A DNA stretch of 64,000 bases from Marisediminitalea aggregata. Lineage in GTDB: Bacteria; Pseudomonadota; Gammaproteobacteria; Enterobacterales; Alteromonadaceae. Positions 53,520 through 62,288 of the stretch are shown here, piece by piece. Where the stretch lies: assembly GCF_900129565.1 (NCBI RefSeq), contig NZ_FQWD01000008.1:62001-126000 (forward strand), in the 5' to 3' direction. The translations under genes and the position numbers were made by a program. Each line of letters begins with the position of its first letter. Position 1 is the stretch's first letter. Under the pieces are notes generated by a model. It searched no databases, had not been told where the DNA came from, and was given only the letters and a program-made list of their open reading frames with translations.

Positions 53520-54507
53520 CACATTGGTAACGACACGACAATTGGGCCGCACGGGCATGGCCGTCAGCGAAATAGGATTAGGCTGTTGGCAACTGGGGGG
53601 CGATTTTGGCCCGGTATCGGCTGCCACTGCAGAAGCGGTGATTGAGCAAGCGGTAAAGGAGGGTATTAACTTCTTTGATACCGCCGATGTGTATGGTGAC
53701 GGGATCAGTGAGCAGTACCTGGGTAAACTGGTAAATCAACTCATGCCTGAGGCTGTCATTGCCACTAAATATGGCCGCGCGGCCGGCACCTACCCGGATG
53801 GTTACAGCCTCACCGACTTACGCGACAGTGTTCGTCGAGCGCAGGATCGCCTGCAGCGCGATAGTCTCGACTTATTGCAACTGCACTGCGTACCAGAACG
53901 CGTGTTGGCTGAGCAGCATATCTTTGACTGGCTCCGCGAAGTGCAGCAGGAAGGGCTTATCAAAGCCTTTGGCGCCAGTGTCGAGACCCACAAAGAAGCA
54001 GAGATATGCCTTGAGCACAGCGACCTGCAGTCACTGCAGATTATCTTTAACCTGTTACGACAGCGCCCAATTGAAGCGCTATTCGACAAAGCACTGGCGC
54101 AGCAGGTTGGGATCATTGTGCGATTGCCACTGGCCAGTGGCATGCTAAGTGGAAAATTCAGCAAGGATACTGCGTTTGCCGAGACCGATCACCGCAATTA
54201 CAACAAAGACGGTGAAGCCTTCAGTGTGGGAGAAACGTTCAGTGGTATCGCCTTCGACAAAGGCCTCGAAATAGTGGAAACCCTGAAGCAGTCAGTGCCG
54301 GAGGGCATGACCATGGCGCAATTTGCTATGCGCTGGATACTGGATCACGAAGCCGTGACCACCATTATTCCCGGTGCAAGCTCTGCGTCACAGGTGACAC
54401 AAAACGCCAGGGTAAGCCAACTACCGGTGGTCGACAAGGCAGTTCACGAGACACTGTTTGCATACTACGAGTCAGACATTGAAAAGCACATTCGTTGTCC
54501 ACTGTAA
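53512..54507 (+). CDS. Aldo/keto reductase
   Basis: The 331-residue product has the AKR TIM-barrel motifs: [34 protein letters not shown] (Asp and Tyr of the active site), VIATKYGR (Lys), [10 protein letters not shown] (His) and the C-terminal NADPH site [14 protein letters not shown] 53512 follows GGAG by 7 bases and lies inside the tkt end. It resembles YhdN/Tas-like general oxidoreductases rather than a proven xylose reductase. Coupling to tkt suggests sugar or aldehyde metabolism. Confidence 0.9.
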   Translation: MGNTLVTTRQLGRTGMAVSEIGLGCWQLGGDFGPVSAATAEAVIEQAVKEGINFFDTADVYGDGISEQYLGKLVNQLMPEAVIATKYGRAAGTYPDGYSLTDLRDSVRRAQDRLQRDSLDLLQLHCVPERVLAEQHIFDWLREVQQEGLIKAFGASVETHKEAEICLEHSDLQSLQIIFNLLRQRPIEALFDKALAQQVGIIVRLPLASGMLSGKFSKDTAFAETDHRNYNKDGEAFSVGETFSGIAFDKGLEIVETLKQSVPEGMTMAQFAMRWILDHEAVTTIIPGASSASQVTQNARVSQLPVVDKAVHETLFAYYESDIEKHIRCPL

Positions 54508-54695
54508 CCCTGCCTGTTTGACTCAAAAATTATAGTTTTATCATACATTAAGGTGCGTCGAGTCGGCGCGCCTTCGCTTTACTAAATCCTGCCTGATAGC
54601 TTTTTTTTACATCTCATTTACGTTTTGCCGTAGGCGAATTGTACCTGTCTGAAGTTGCGGTATCGTGCTCTCATACTTCCCAAGGTGATTCAACT

Positions 54696-57419
54696 ATGAA
54701 ACAACACACGTTTGTAACTCCCGTGGCCACTGCAGTAAAAAAAGGCCTCGCATTAACGCTTTTTCCCGTAGCACTGATGCTAACAGGCTGTTCGCAGTCG
54801 CAAGCTCCGGCGAACCAGGCTGAGCAGTCGGTTCAGCAACAACAAGCCGATTACCTGAATACAGCGTTACCCCTAAAAGACAGGGTAAAAGCGTTAGTAG
54901 ACAGCATGACACTGGAAGAAAAAATAGCGCAAATGTACAACGATGCACCGGCTATCGAGCGCTTAGGTGTCCCCGCTTATGATTATTGGAATGAGGCGCT
55001 GCACGGTGTCGCGCGCGCCGGTGAAGCCACCGTGTTTCCCCAGGCGATTGGTATGGCAGCTATGTGGGACCGTGAGTTTCTGAATGACATCGCAACGGTT
55101 ATCTCTGACGAAGGGCGCGCTAAACATCACGCGTTTAAGGCACAGGGGATTTCTTATCGCTATGCCGGGTTGACGTACTGGTCGCCGAACATCAATATTT
55201 TTCGCGATCCACGCTGGGGCCGGGGTCAGGAAACCTACGGGGAAGATCCGTATTTAACCGGCGAATTGGGTGTTGCCTTTATTAACGGTCTGCAGGGGGA
55301 CGATGACACTTACCTGAAAACTGCCGCCACTGCCAAGCACTTTGCGGTACACAACGGCCCGGAAATTACCCGTCACTCAGACAACTACGTTGTATCAGAC
55401 AAAGACCTTTACGAAACCTATCTGCCTGCCTTTGAAAAAGCGGTCGTTGATGCGGATGTGGAAGCTGTCATGTGCGCGTATAACCGGGTTAACGGCATGC
55501 CGGCCTGTGGCTCTGACATGCTGCTGAAAGATATACTGCGCGCAGAGTATGGCTTTGATGGCCACGTTATGTCCGATTGTGGCGCGATTGCCGATTTTTA
55601 TGATCGCAAAGCCCACGCCTCAACACGCTCACCGGCTGCGGCTGCAGCGTGGGCGGTGAACAGCGGTACCGACCTCAACTGTGGGGTTGGCACCTTAAGC
55701 AGCTTTGCGAATCTGAGCTTTGCTGTGCAAAAAGGTTTCATAGATGAGTCGTTAATTGATCAGGCGGTAACCCGCTTATTTATGACTCGCTTCAAGTTAG
55801 GCATGTTCGACCCGGATACCAGCGTGCCTTACGCCTCAATTCCTCTGGATAGCGTGGGGTCACAGGAACATCTGTCGATGACACAACAAGCCAGTGAAAA
55901 GTCTCTGGTACTGCTTAAAAACAATGGCGTACTGCCGCTCAAGCCGGGTGTTAAGGTGGCGGTGATTGGCCCCAATGGCGACAACCAGGATGTACTGCTT
56001 GGCAATTACAACGGTTTGCCAGTCAATCCGGTAACGGTACTTGATGGGATTGAAAACGCAGTAGGACCGGAAAACGTAACCTATGCACCAGGCAGCGCGC
56101 TGATTGCCGATATCTACGGTCATTGGCAAACTCTGGACAGCGACGTGATATTCCACCGCGACGAACAGGGGCAGTTACAGCCGGGCGCACAGGTGTCCTA
56201 CTTTGCCGTTGAGCGCAGCAAAATGACCGACTTTTCCCACCCGCATTTCCCCGCCACTATGACCGGTAGCGCCGCGGCGACAGAAACGCTGAGTGAGCTA
56301 ACGATACGCAACATGCATTCGCCGGTGAGCGGCAACATGCTTGAAGATTACGGTATGGTAGTAAAGGCAGAGGTGGTGCCGCGTGAAAGTGGCAGTTACC
56401 TGTTCGACGGAAAAGGCACAATTACGTTAAATGGCAAAGCCGTTGAAGGTGCGGTCGCGCTTGAAGCCGGACAATCTTACTCACTTGAGATTCAGCACAT
56501 CTTCGCCACCGATCCTGTATCAAATACGGCAGACAATCTGTTGAGAGAGTGGCAGCTGCGTTGGGTAAACCAGAGTACGAGCCTCTTGGCAGACGCTAAA
56601 AAAGCCGCTCAGAATGCTGACGTCATTGTAATGGCTGTGGGTATATCTCCGCGTATTGAGGGCGAGGAAATGCCCGTTAAGCTGGATGGTTTTGACTATG
56701 GAGACCGTTCCAGCATCGCGCTGCCAGCTGAGCAACAGGCACTGATTAAAGCGATGCATAAGCTGGGTAAGCCAGTGGTATTGGTGAACTTCAGTGGTAG
56801 TGCCATGGCGTTGAATTGGGAACAGGACAATGTCGATGCGATTGTTCAGGCGTTTTATCCGGGAGAAGCTACCGGTACTGCATTGGCCCGGGTATTATGG
56901 GGTGAGGTAAGTCCGTCAGGTCGCCTGCCCGTTACCTTTTATCGCAATTTAGAGGGCTTTGCGAAGTTTGATGATTATGACATGACGAATCGTACCTACC
57001 GGTATTTCGAAGGGGAGGTGCTGTACCCATTTGGCTATGGCCTGAGCTATACCGATATGCAGTACAGCGCCCTGCAGGCACCATCATCGCTGACGGCGGG
57101 TGATGACCTGTCACTGTCGGTAACACTGAAAAACGCGGGCAATTACGATGCAGAGCAAGTAACGCAGTTGTACGTCCGTATGCCTGATGCGCCGGTACGC
57201 ACGCCGAATGTGAGCCTGAAAGGCTTTACCCGTAGTGCGCTAAAATCGGGGCAGGAAGTAACAGTAAAACTGAGTGTCCCTGCTGACGAGCTAGTCTATA
57301 TCGACAATGACGGTAAGAAAGTCCCATACCAGGGGCGTCTTGAGGTCTTCGTCGGCGACGGCCAGCCGGGGTTTGCTAAAGGGGATAAGATCACTGAAAC
57401 AATCGTGGTGGTGAAATAG
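54696..57419 (+). CDS. GH3 beta-xylosidase/glucosidase-like lipoprotein
   Basis: The 907-residue protein has a lipoprotein signal (about 1-30, lipobox LTGC), a GH3 N-terminal TIM-barrel with YWNEALHGVARAG, SPNINIFRDPRWGRGQETYGEDP, and the nucleophile Asp294 in GHVMSDCGAIADF, then a GH3 C-terminal sandwich (VLLKNNGVLPLKPG, VILVNFSGSAMALNW) with a PA14-like insert of about 160 residues, and a fibronectin-III-like end (LKGFTRSALKSGQEV). ATG 54696 follows AAGGTG. The WNEALHG pattern is typical of bacterial GH3 xylosidases, which fits the GH10 gene four bases downstream. It would cut xylo-oligosaccharides at the cell surface or periplasm. Confidence 0.92.
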   Translation: MKQHTFVTPVATAVKKGLALTLFPVALMLTGCSQSQAPANQAEQSVQQQQADYLNTALPLKDRVKALVDSMTLEEKIAQMYNDAPAIERLGVPAYDYWNEALHGVARAGEATVFPQAIGMAAMWDREFLNDIATVISDEGRAKHHAFKAQGISYRYAGLTYWSPNINIFRDPRWGRGQETYGEDPYLTGELGVAFINGLQGDDDTYLKTAATAKHFAVHNGPEITRHSDNYVVSDKDLYETYLPAFEKAVVDADVEAVMCAYNRVNGMPACGSDMLLKDILRAEYGFDGHVMSDCGAIADFYDRKAHASTRSPAAAAAWAVNSGTDLNCGVGTLSSFANLSFAVQKGFIDESLIDQAVTRLFMTRFKLGMFDPDTSVPYASIPLDSVGSQEHLSMTQQASEKSLVLLKNNGVLPLKPGVKVAVIGPNGDNQDVLLGNYNGLPVNPVTVLDGIENAVGPENVTYAPGSALIADIYGHWQTLDSDVIFHRDEQGQLQPGAQVSYFAVERSKMTDFSHPHFPATMTGSAAATETLSELTIRNMHSPVSGNMLEDYGMVVKAEVVPRESGSYLFDGKGTITLNGKAVEGAVALEAGQSYSLEIQHIFATDPVSNTADNLLREWQLRWVNQSTSLLADAKKAAQNADVIVMAVGISPRIEGEEMPVKLDGFDYGDRSSIALPAEQQALIKAMHKLGKPVVLVNFSGSAMALNWEQDNVDAIVQAFYPGEATGTALARVLWGEVSPSGRLPVTFYRNLEGFAKFDDYDMTNRTYRYFEGEVLYPFGYGLSYTDMQYSALQAPSSLTAGDDLSLSVTLKNAGNYDAEQVTQLYVRMPDAPVRTPNVSLKGFTRSALKSGQEVTVKLSVPADELVYIDNDGKKVPYQGRLEVFVGDGQPGFAKGDKITETIVVVK

Positions 57420-57422
57420 CGG

Positions 57423-58541
57423 ATGGCTACAAAAATAACCCCTTTTGCGATATCTGCGTTATTGGTTGTGCTTTCAGGTTTCGCCAGTGCGGCACCTGAA
57501 GGTATCGCCTCTGTTTATGAAGACAGCTTTCTGGTGGGGACGGCCATTAAATCCAGTGACCTAAGAGGAAACCTGCCTGCAAAAAACTCGCTGCCGTGCT
57601 CGGAGTTTAATGCGCTTACGGCAGAAAATGCCATGAAGTGGCAGCATATTCAGCCTGCCCCCGGACAGTTTAACTTTGCGATGGCTGACCAACTCATTGC
57701 ACTGGCGCAGCAATGTGATGCCCGGGTGATCGGACATACCTTGTTATGGCATCAACAAACACCCGCTTGGGTGTTTGAAGATGAGCAAGGCAACCCTGTG
57801 AGTCGTGAGGTGTTGCTGGCACGATTGCGTGAACATATTCATACGCTGGTAGGGCGCTATAAAGGCAAGGTGTACGGGTGGGACGTCGTCAACGAAGCGT
57901 TGAATGAAGATGGCAGCCTGCGCGATACGCCGTGGCGACGCATTCTTGGTGATGATTTCTATGTCCATGCCTTTCGCTTTGCTAAGGAAGCAGATCCTGA
58001 AGCCCAGCTGTATTACAACGATTTCAACATGTAGAAGCCCGCTAAAGTGGCAGGCGCGGTGAAATTGGTAAAGCAGTTGGGTGACGCAGGGATTAAGGTA
58101 GATGCGGTGGGTATGCAAGCGCATTATTCGTTGTATTACCCGTCTTTGTCTGACATTGAACAAAGCATGAAAACACTGCGTAATGCGGGTGTACGCATTG
58201 CGATTACTGAATTGGATATCTCGGTATTGCCGCTGCCAGATGACGCTTTCAGTGGGGCCGATATTACTCAGAGCTTCGCTGCGCATCCGGTTTATGATCC
58301 GTATGTAGAGGGGTTGCCCGCCACACAGCAACATCAGCTTGCCGAATTGTATCAACAGTTATTTGCTTTGTTTCTCAAGTACGCCGACAGCGTAGACAGA
58401 GTAACTTTTTGGGGCACAACGGATGCCGATTCCTGGCGCAACAACTGGCCAATACGCGGACGTACCGATCATCCTCTGTTGTTCGACCGCAATGGTCGCC
58501 CTAAGGCGGCCTATGAGGCGATAACCCGGCATATTGACTAG
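57423..58541 (+). pseudogene. GH10 endo-beta-1,4-xylanase interrupted by in-frame TAG
   Basis: Read through one TAG codon, this frame gives a 372-residue GH10 xylanase: signal peptide (about 1-24, FASA), AENAMKWQHIQP, HTLLWHQQTPAWVF, acid/base Glu158 in WDVVNEALNEDG, and nucleophile Glu263 in ITELDISVLP. The stop at codon 204 (58032-58034) falls in YNDFNM-stop-KPAK, where GH10 proteins normally have Glu (NMEKPAK); one base change GAG to TAG explains it. The two halves stay in the same frame and otherwise look intact, so this is a very recent inactivation, a sequence error, or a read-through case. It follows the GH3 gene by 3 bases. Confidence 0.93.
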
Positions 58542-58646
58542 ACAGCAAGCGAGTAGCAGTCAATTGGGGCATAAGCGCAATTTTGTTTACGTCCTGTTGA
58601 TTTGCTACTCTGTTGCTAACGCTTAGCAAGGAAGCCGAATCAACCA

Positions 58647-59075
58647 ATGTCTGAGTTAAATCCCAAGTACATCGTTGCCGTTGCAGAGCAATTGTCTTTT
58701 GTCAGTGCGTTTTTAGGCGGTATCTCTGCCACCATCCTTATTACCATTGTGGTATTTGTGTCGTCGAAGAAATCCGTTAGCTGGATGATTGCCGCGTCGG
58801 CGCTGGCCGCCTGTAGCTTGCTGGTGGCCGTTATTGCATCCTGGCGGTTGATTATCTTGCTACATCCCGAACTTCCCATCGCCGTTGAGCCATTCATTAT
58901 TAAAATACTCTGGTCAGGGATGTTGCTGGGGTACAGCCTTGGATTTTTGTCGCTGCTTGCATGTATTGGTTTATCTGGCTGGCTGCGCTCTAAAAGAAGC
59001 GGGTTAATTACCTCGGGCACCGCGTTAGTTGCCGTGGTGTTTTTTGTGCTTGCCACGCCATTTGGTGCTAATTAA
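58647..59075 (+). CDS. Four-helix membrane protein of unknown function
   Basis: The 142-residue product has four hydrophobic segments (about 15-40, 45-68, 82-108, 115-138). I do not recognise a family. AAGGAAG precedes ATG 58647. Its last 8 bases overlap the end of the convergent gene to the right. It is not obviously tied to xylan use. Confidence 0.7.
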   Translation: MSELNPKYIVAVAEQLSFVSAFLGGISATILITIVVFVSSKKSVSWMIAASALAACSLLVAVIASWRLIILLHPELPIAVEPFIIKILWSGMLLGYSLGFLSLLACIGLSGWLRSKRSGLITSGTALVAVVFFVLATPFGAN

Positions 59076-59835
59076 ACGTCAATATCAAATAGAGCCAATA
59101 GCTATCATCTTCTTTCACGAAGAAAATGGGAGAGGAATTGTTTAAGTCAAACGGCTTTTGTTTCATGAACTCAATATGTAGCTCAATCGCAGATTGTTGT
59201 GCCGGGCCTGTTAGCGTCGCTTCGCACATTTTCTGAATACACATGACCTGCAATATTTCAGTTGCAGGGTCGTTGATGTTGGTATTTATGAAATCAGTCA
59301 CTATTTGCTCGGCCTGATATCGCCAAGCGATATCTGTTTCTAGGGGTGTTTCAGCCGTTGGTTTAGTCAGGAGTGGGCTCTCAGATGATACTTTGTCAAA
59401 CATAAAATCACTGGCTTCCCCCAGAACGTCTTGCATGCGGGCTTTTAAATCTTCTGAGTATCTTTCTTGCCACTCTTTTAACTCACGCCGGGCCAATGAG
59501 TCGGTAGTGATAGGAGTGGGCTTTGTGGTGGCTTCCTGTGGTGAATTGGTGCGAGTAGTCGATGTGGAATCAGGATTTGAATATTCGCTTTCAGCGAACA
59601 TGTCAGAGCCGTTATTTGACAATGGTTTTACAGGTTGCAAACCGTCAGCGTCATAATGCTCATTCTTCCGTGTTTGGGGCGATACGGACGGTGCTTCAAC
59701 ATCTTGTTGAGTTAACGCATTAGGTTTGTCCTGTTTAGTATTGCTGTCGATGTCGGACGCCGCTTGATTTGTGCCAGTCCAATACCCTAAAGAAAAAGCG
59801 CCAAGTATTAAGATTAAAACTAAACCATATTTCAT
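59068..59835 (-). CDS. Membrane-anchored protein of unknown function
   Basis: The 255-residue product has an N-terminal hydrophobic helix (about 3-20), a Ser/Thr/Asn/Gln-rich low-complexity region to about residue 110, then a helical domain and a C-terminal domain with MCIQKMCEATLTG, a Cys-x4-Cys likely disulfide. It faces the periplasm by prediction. AGGAGG before ATG 59835 decides the start over 59853. No family recognised. It is convergent with the preceding gene with 8 bases of overlap. Confidence 0.75.
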   Translation of the reverse strand: MKYGLVLILILGAFSLGYWTGTNQAASDIDSNTKQDKPNALTQQDVEAPSVSPQTRKNEHYDADGLQPVKPLSNNGSDMFAESEYSNPDSTSTTRTNSPQEATTKPTPITTDSLARRELKEWQERYSEDLKARMQDVLGEASDFMFDKVSSESPLLTKPTAETPLETDIAWRYQAEQIVTDFINTNINDPATEILQVMCIQKMCEATLTGPAQQSAIELHIEFMKQKPFDLNNSSPIFFVKEDDSYWLYLILTFN

Positions 59836-59968
59836 CGTTATTGCCTCCTGCATTGATGTACTCGTACTTTACTTATCGTTCAGATGAAAATCGCCAGCTA
59901 ATAGCGCAGACTGGTGCTCATCTGGTTCAAGTGGGCCGAACAATCTTAGATAAAGTCTTAATATAAGT

Positions 59969-61465
59969 TTAACGGTTTTGCCCACAATACTGCGCGACGA
60001 ACGCTTCGTGATCGGGAAGCTGCGCCACGCGCTGACTGATTTCCATCTGGCCTTTTTTCAGTGCCCCGGCTAACTGTTCGTCACTCATCATTTTGGCTGC
60101 AGGGTGCCAGTTTTTGGGCAGGAGTCCCTGACCTAACATGACCTGCGACCAAGAGTCGACCCGAAACAGTTCGTTGGCTTTCTGAAACGCATGACCGTGT
60201 TCTTTGAACAGCTCTATGCGCTCAGACAGTGAGTCGGGGATGACCATGTCTTTACAGGCCCGCCAAAACGCGGAGTCATCGCGTTGTGTAACATGGTAGT
60301 GAAGCACAATGAAGTCGCGAATGCGCTCGAGTTCGATTTGTGTCTGCGCATTGTATTCGTCCTGCAAATGTTGGTAGTCACCGGAATACGGGAATAACTG
60401 CATGAGCCGGGTAATACCCATCACGATTAGGTGAATGCTGGTGGATTCCATGGGCTCTACAAAGCCGCTGGACAAGCCAATTGCCACACAGTTTTTATGC
60501 CAGGCTTTTAACCGTCTGCCGGTGGTAAATTGCAATGAGCGAACATCCTGTAACGGTGTATTGCGCAACAACGCGGTAAACGTATCGTGGGCAGTTGTTT
60601 CGTCGAGGTACTGGCTGCTATACACAAAGCCATTGCCCATGCGATGCTTCAGCGGAATTTCCCAGCGCCAGCCGGCACTGTGGGCACTGGCTATGGTGTA
60701 TGGTTTTAGCGGTGGGGTCAGTTCGGTTTGCACTGCCAGCGCGCGATCGCAAAACAGCCAGTGAGACCAGTCTTCATAACCCACGTCGAGGGATTCGCCC
60801 AAGAGACGGGCACGAAAACCGGTACAGTCGACAAATAAATCACCGTGTAGATTGCCGGTCTGCCTGAGCTGCAGCGCGTCAATATGACCGGCGTCGTTTA
60901 GCGTTACCTGCTCAATCGTGTCTACTACATGGTTCACACCAGCTTGCACAGATATGTGCTTCAGAAATGTGGCGTACGCGCCGGCGTCCAGGTGATAGGC
61001 GTAATTCAGCGGTGCATTTTGCGCAGAGGTATAAAACTTATTGGCTTTGGCCGCTTCCAGCTCCAGACAGTAACTGCCGTAATCGGTGGCGATACCGCGG
61101 TCCAGTCCTTCACGCCAAAAGTGAATAAATTCAGCCAGCCAACTCGATTGGCCTGTTTGCCCGAAGGAGTGAATATAGCGTTGATTTAACTGACCAAAGT
61201 CCGCAAATTCAATGCCCAGTTTAAACGTGGCGGATGTGGCGCGCATAAACTCTGCTTCGTTTATTCCCAGTAATTGGTGAAATACCCGCAGTGGGGGAAT
61301 GGTCGCTTCGCCCACGCCAATCGTCGGTATGTCCGACGATTCAACGAGTGTAATGCGTACCAACGGACCGAGCTTTCTGGCTAGCGCAGCTGCCGTCATC
61401 CAACCGGCGGTGCCGCCTCCGGCAATGACGACATGGGGTTTGGTTGCGGGCTGTGTGCTGTTCAT
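59969..61465 (-). CDS. Tryptophan-halogenase-like flavoprotein
   Basis: The 498-residue product has the FAD-binding VIAGGGTAGWMTAAALARKL, a Lys equivalent to the catalytic one in ATFKLGIEFADF, the halogenase GWRWEIPL (Trp-x-Trp-x-Ile-Pro), and VEPMESTSIHLI. These show a flavin-dependent halogenase fold. Close homologues beside TonB receptors in marine and plant-associated bacteria are of unknown substrate and may not make a halogenated product. Its start overlaps sapC by 4 bases (ATGA), and a TonB receptor is upstream, so the three genes form one module. Confidence 0.92.
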   Translation of the reverse strand: MNSTQPATKPHVVIAGGGTAGWMTAAALARKLGPLVRITLVESSDIPTIGVGEATIPPLRVFHQLLGINEAEFMRATSATFKLGIEFADFGQLNQRYIHSFGQTGQSSWLAEFIHFWREGLDRGIATDYGSYCLELEAAKANKFYTSAQNAPLNYAYHLDAGAYATFLKHISVQAGVNHVVDTIEQVTLNDAGHIDALQLRQTGNLHGDLFVDCTGFRARLLGESLDVGYEDWSHWLFCDRALAVQTELTPPLKPYTIASAHSAGWRWEIPLKHRMGNGFVYSSQYLDETTAHDTFTALLRNTPLQDVRSLQFTTGRRLKAWHKNCVAIGLSSGFVEPMESTSIHLIVMGITRLMQLFPYSGDYQHLQDEYNAQTQIELERIRDFIVLHYHVTQRDDSAFWRACKDMVIPDSLSERIELFKEHGHAFQKANELFRVDSWSQVMLGQGLLPKNWHPAAKMMSDEQLAGALKKGQMEISQRVAQLPDHEAFVAQYCGQNR

Positions 61466-62214
61466 GTGCGACTGTGCTCCAGAGCATTTTTCATATCAAT
61501 TAACCAAGACAGATTGTGCAAAGAGGATTGAATAGCGTATACGTGAGCCAGCCAGCCTTTTTGATGCAGCGCTGCTAGCGTGTCAGCAGGTAAATTGGCA
61601 AAGGTCTCTTTGCAGATAGTCTCGTGTCCTTGAATTTCCAGCTTGTCGCCATTGTTTAACGTGATGGCCAGATTAATCGGCGTAAGCAGGGACAGCTTGT
61701 CCAGTTCCGCGTAAAACGCGCTGGCTTCATCCTGACCTAAATGCAGACGGTTTAGCGTTGCAGCCACTTGTTGCAGGTAATCACTCTCTCCGCCTTTTTC
61801 AAGGAAGACAGCTTTGCTGCCGGTATTGTCGGTGGCTTGCATGATCCTTGGGTGGTCCATATCAACGTGAATGACGGCGTCGTTACCGCCATGTTGTTGA
61901 TAGCCAATCATGAACGGGCCTTTGGCCAACAAGCCTGGTACATAGCGTGCCATCCAGCTTCCGGCCATGGGCGGCTGAGGGTAGTGTTCATTTAAAAACA
62001 GGTTCTCACCGCTCACGAGGCCCAGCAAAGCCACTGCCTGCAGGCCGTGTTCAGCATGACGGCGAAACAACACGGGGTATTCTTTGTGAAGCGCGTCGAA
62101 TTCGGTTGGAAATACCAGGACGCTGCTGATGTTGTCACCAAAGTCAGCGCTGTAATGCGTCTGCACGCGAAGGTCTTTATGCGTAATATTATTGAGTAAT
62201 TGTAAGGTAGCCAT
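61462..62214 (-). CDS. SapC-family protein
   Basis: The 250-residue product matches SapC-like proteins seen beside TonB receptors: VQTHYSADFGDNISSVLVFPTEFDALHKEYPVLFR, NLFLNEHYPQPPMAGSWMARYVPGLLAKGPF and SLHNLSWLIDMKNALEH. It has no signal peptide. Originally named after a Campylobacter S-layer protein, its function in such loci is unknown; it may modify or handle a transported ligand. ATG 62214 is preferred over a TTG ten codons upstream. It ends in a 4-base overlap with the halogenase-like gene. Confidence 0.88.
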   Translation of the reverse strand: MATLQLLNNITHKDLRVQTHYSADFGDNISSVLVFPTEFDALHKEYPVLFRRHAEHGLQAVALLGLVSGENLFLNEHYPQPPMAGSWMARYVPGLLAKGPFMIGYQQHGGNDAVIHVDMDHPRIMQATDNTGSKAVFLEKGGESDYLQQVAATLNRLHLGQDEASAFYAELDKLSLLTPINLAITLNNGDKLEIQGHETICKETFANLPADTLAALHQKGWLAHVYAIQSSLHNLSWLIDMKNALEHSRT

Positions 62215-62247
62215 ATCGTGTCCAGGCAAGTAATGAACAAACAACGA

Positions 62248-62267
62248 AGCCGGGCAAGAGCCCGGCT
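62248..62267 (-). terminator. Hairpin between TonB receptor and sapC
   Basis: AGCCGGGC and GCCCGGCT form a perfect 8-bp GC-rich stem (62248-62255 with 62260-62267) with a 4-base loop, 21 bases after the receptor stop, followed on the minus strand by TCGTTGTTTGTT. It may terminate most receptor transcripts or stabilise their 3' ends, letting the receptor be made at higher level than SapC and the flavoprotein. Confidence 0.6.
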
Positions 62268-62288
62268 GCGTGTTTACAACACAAGATA

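Noticed and set aside
57744..58355. 203-residue leftward frame across the GH10 gene
   Set aside because: It is antisense to the xylanase frame and shows no recognisable features; it is open by chance.
58047..58541. A separate small gene starting at GTG 58047
   Set aside because: It is the second half of the GH10 xylanase in the same frame after the TAG; it has no ribosome site and encodes half of a catalytic barrel.
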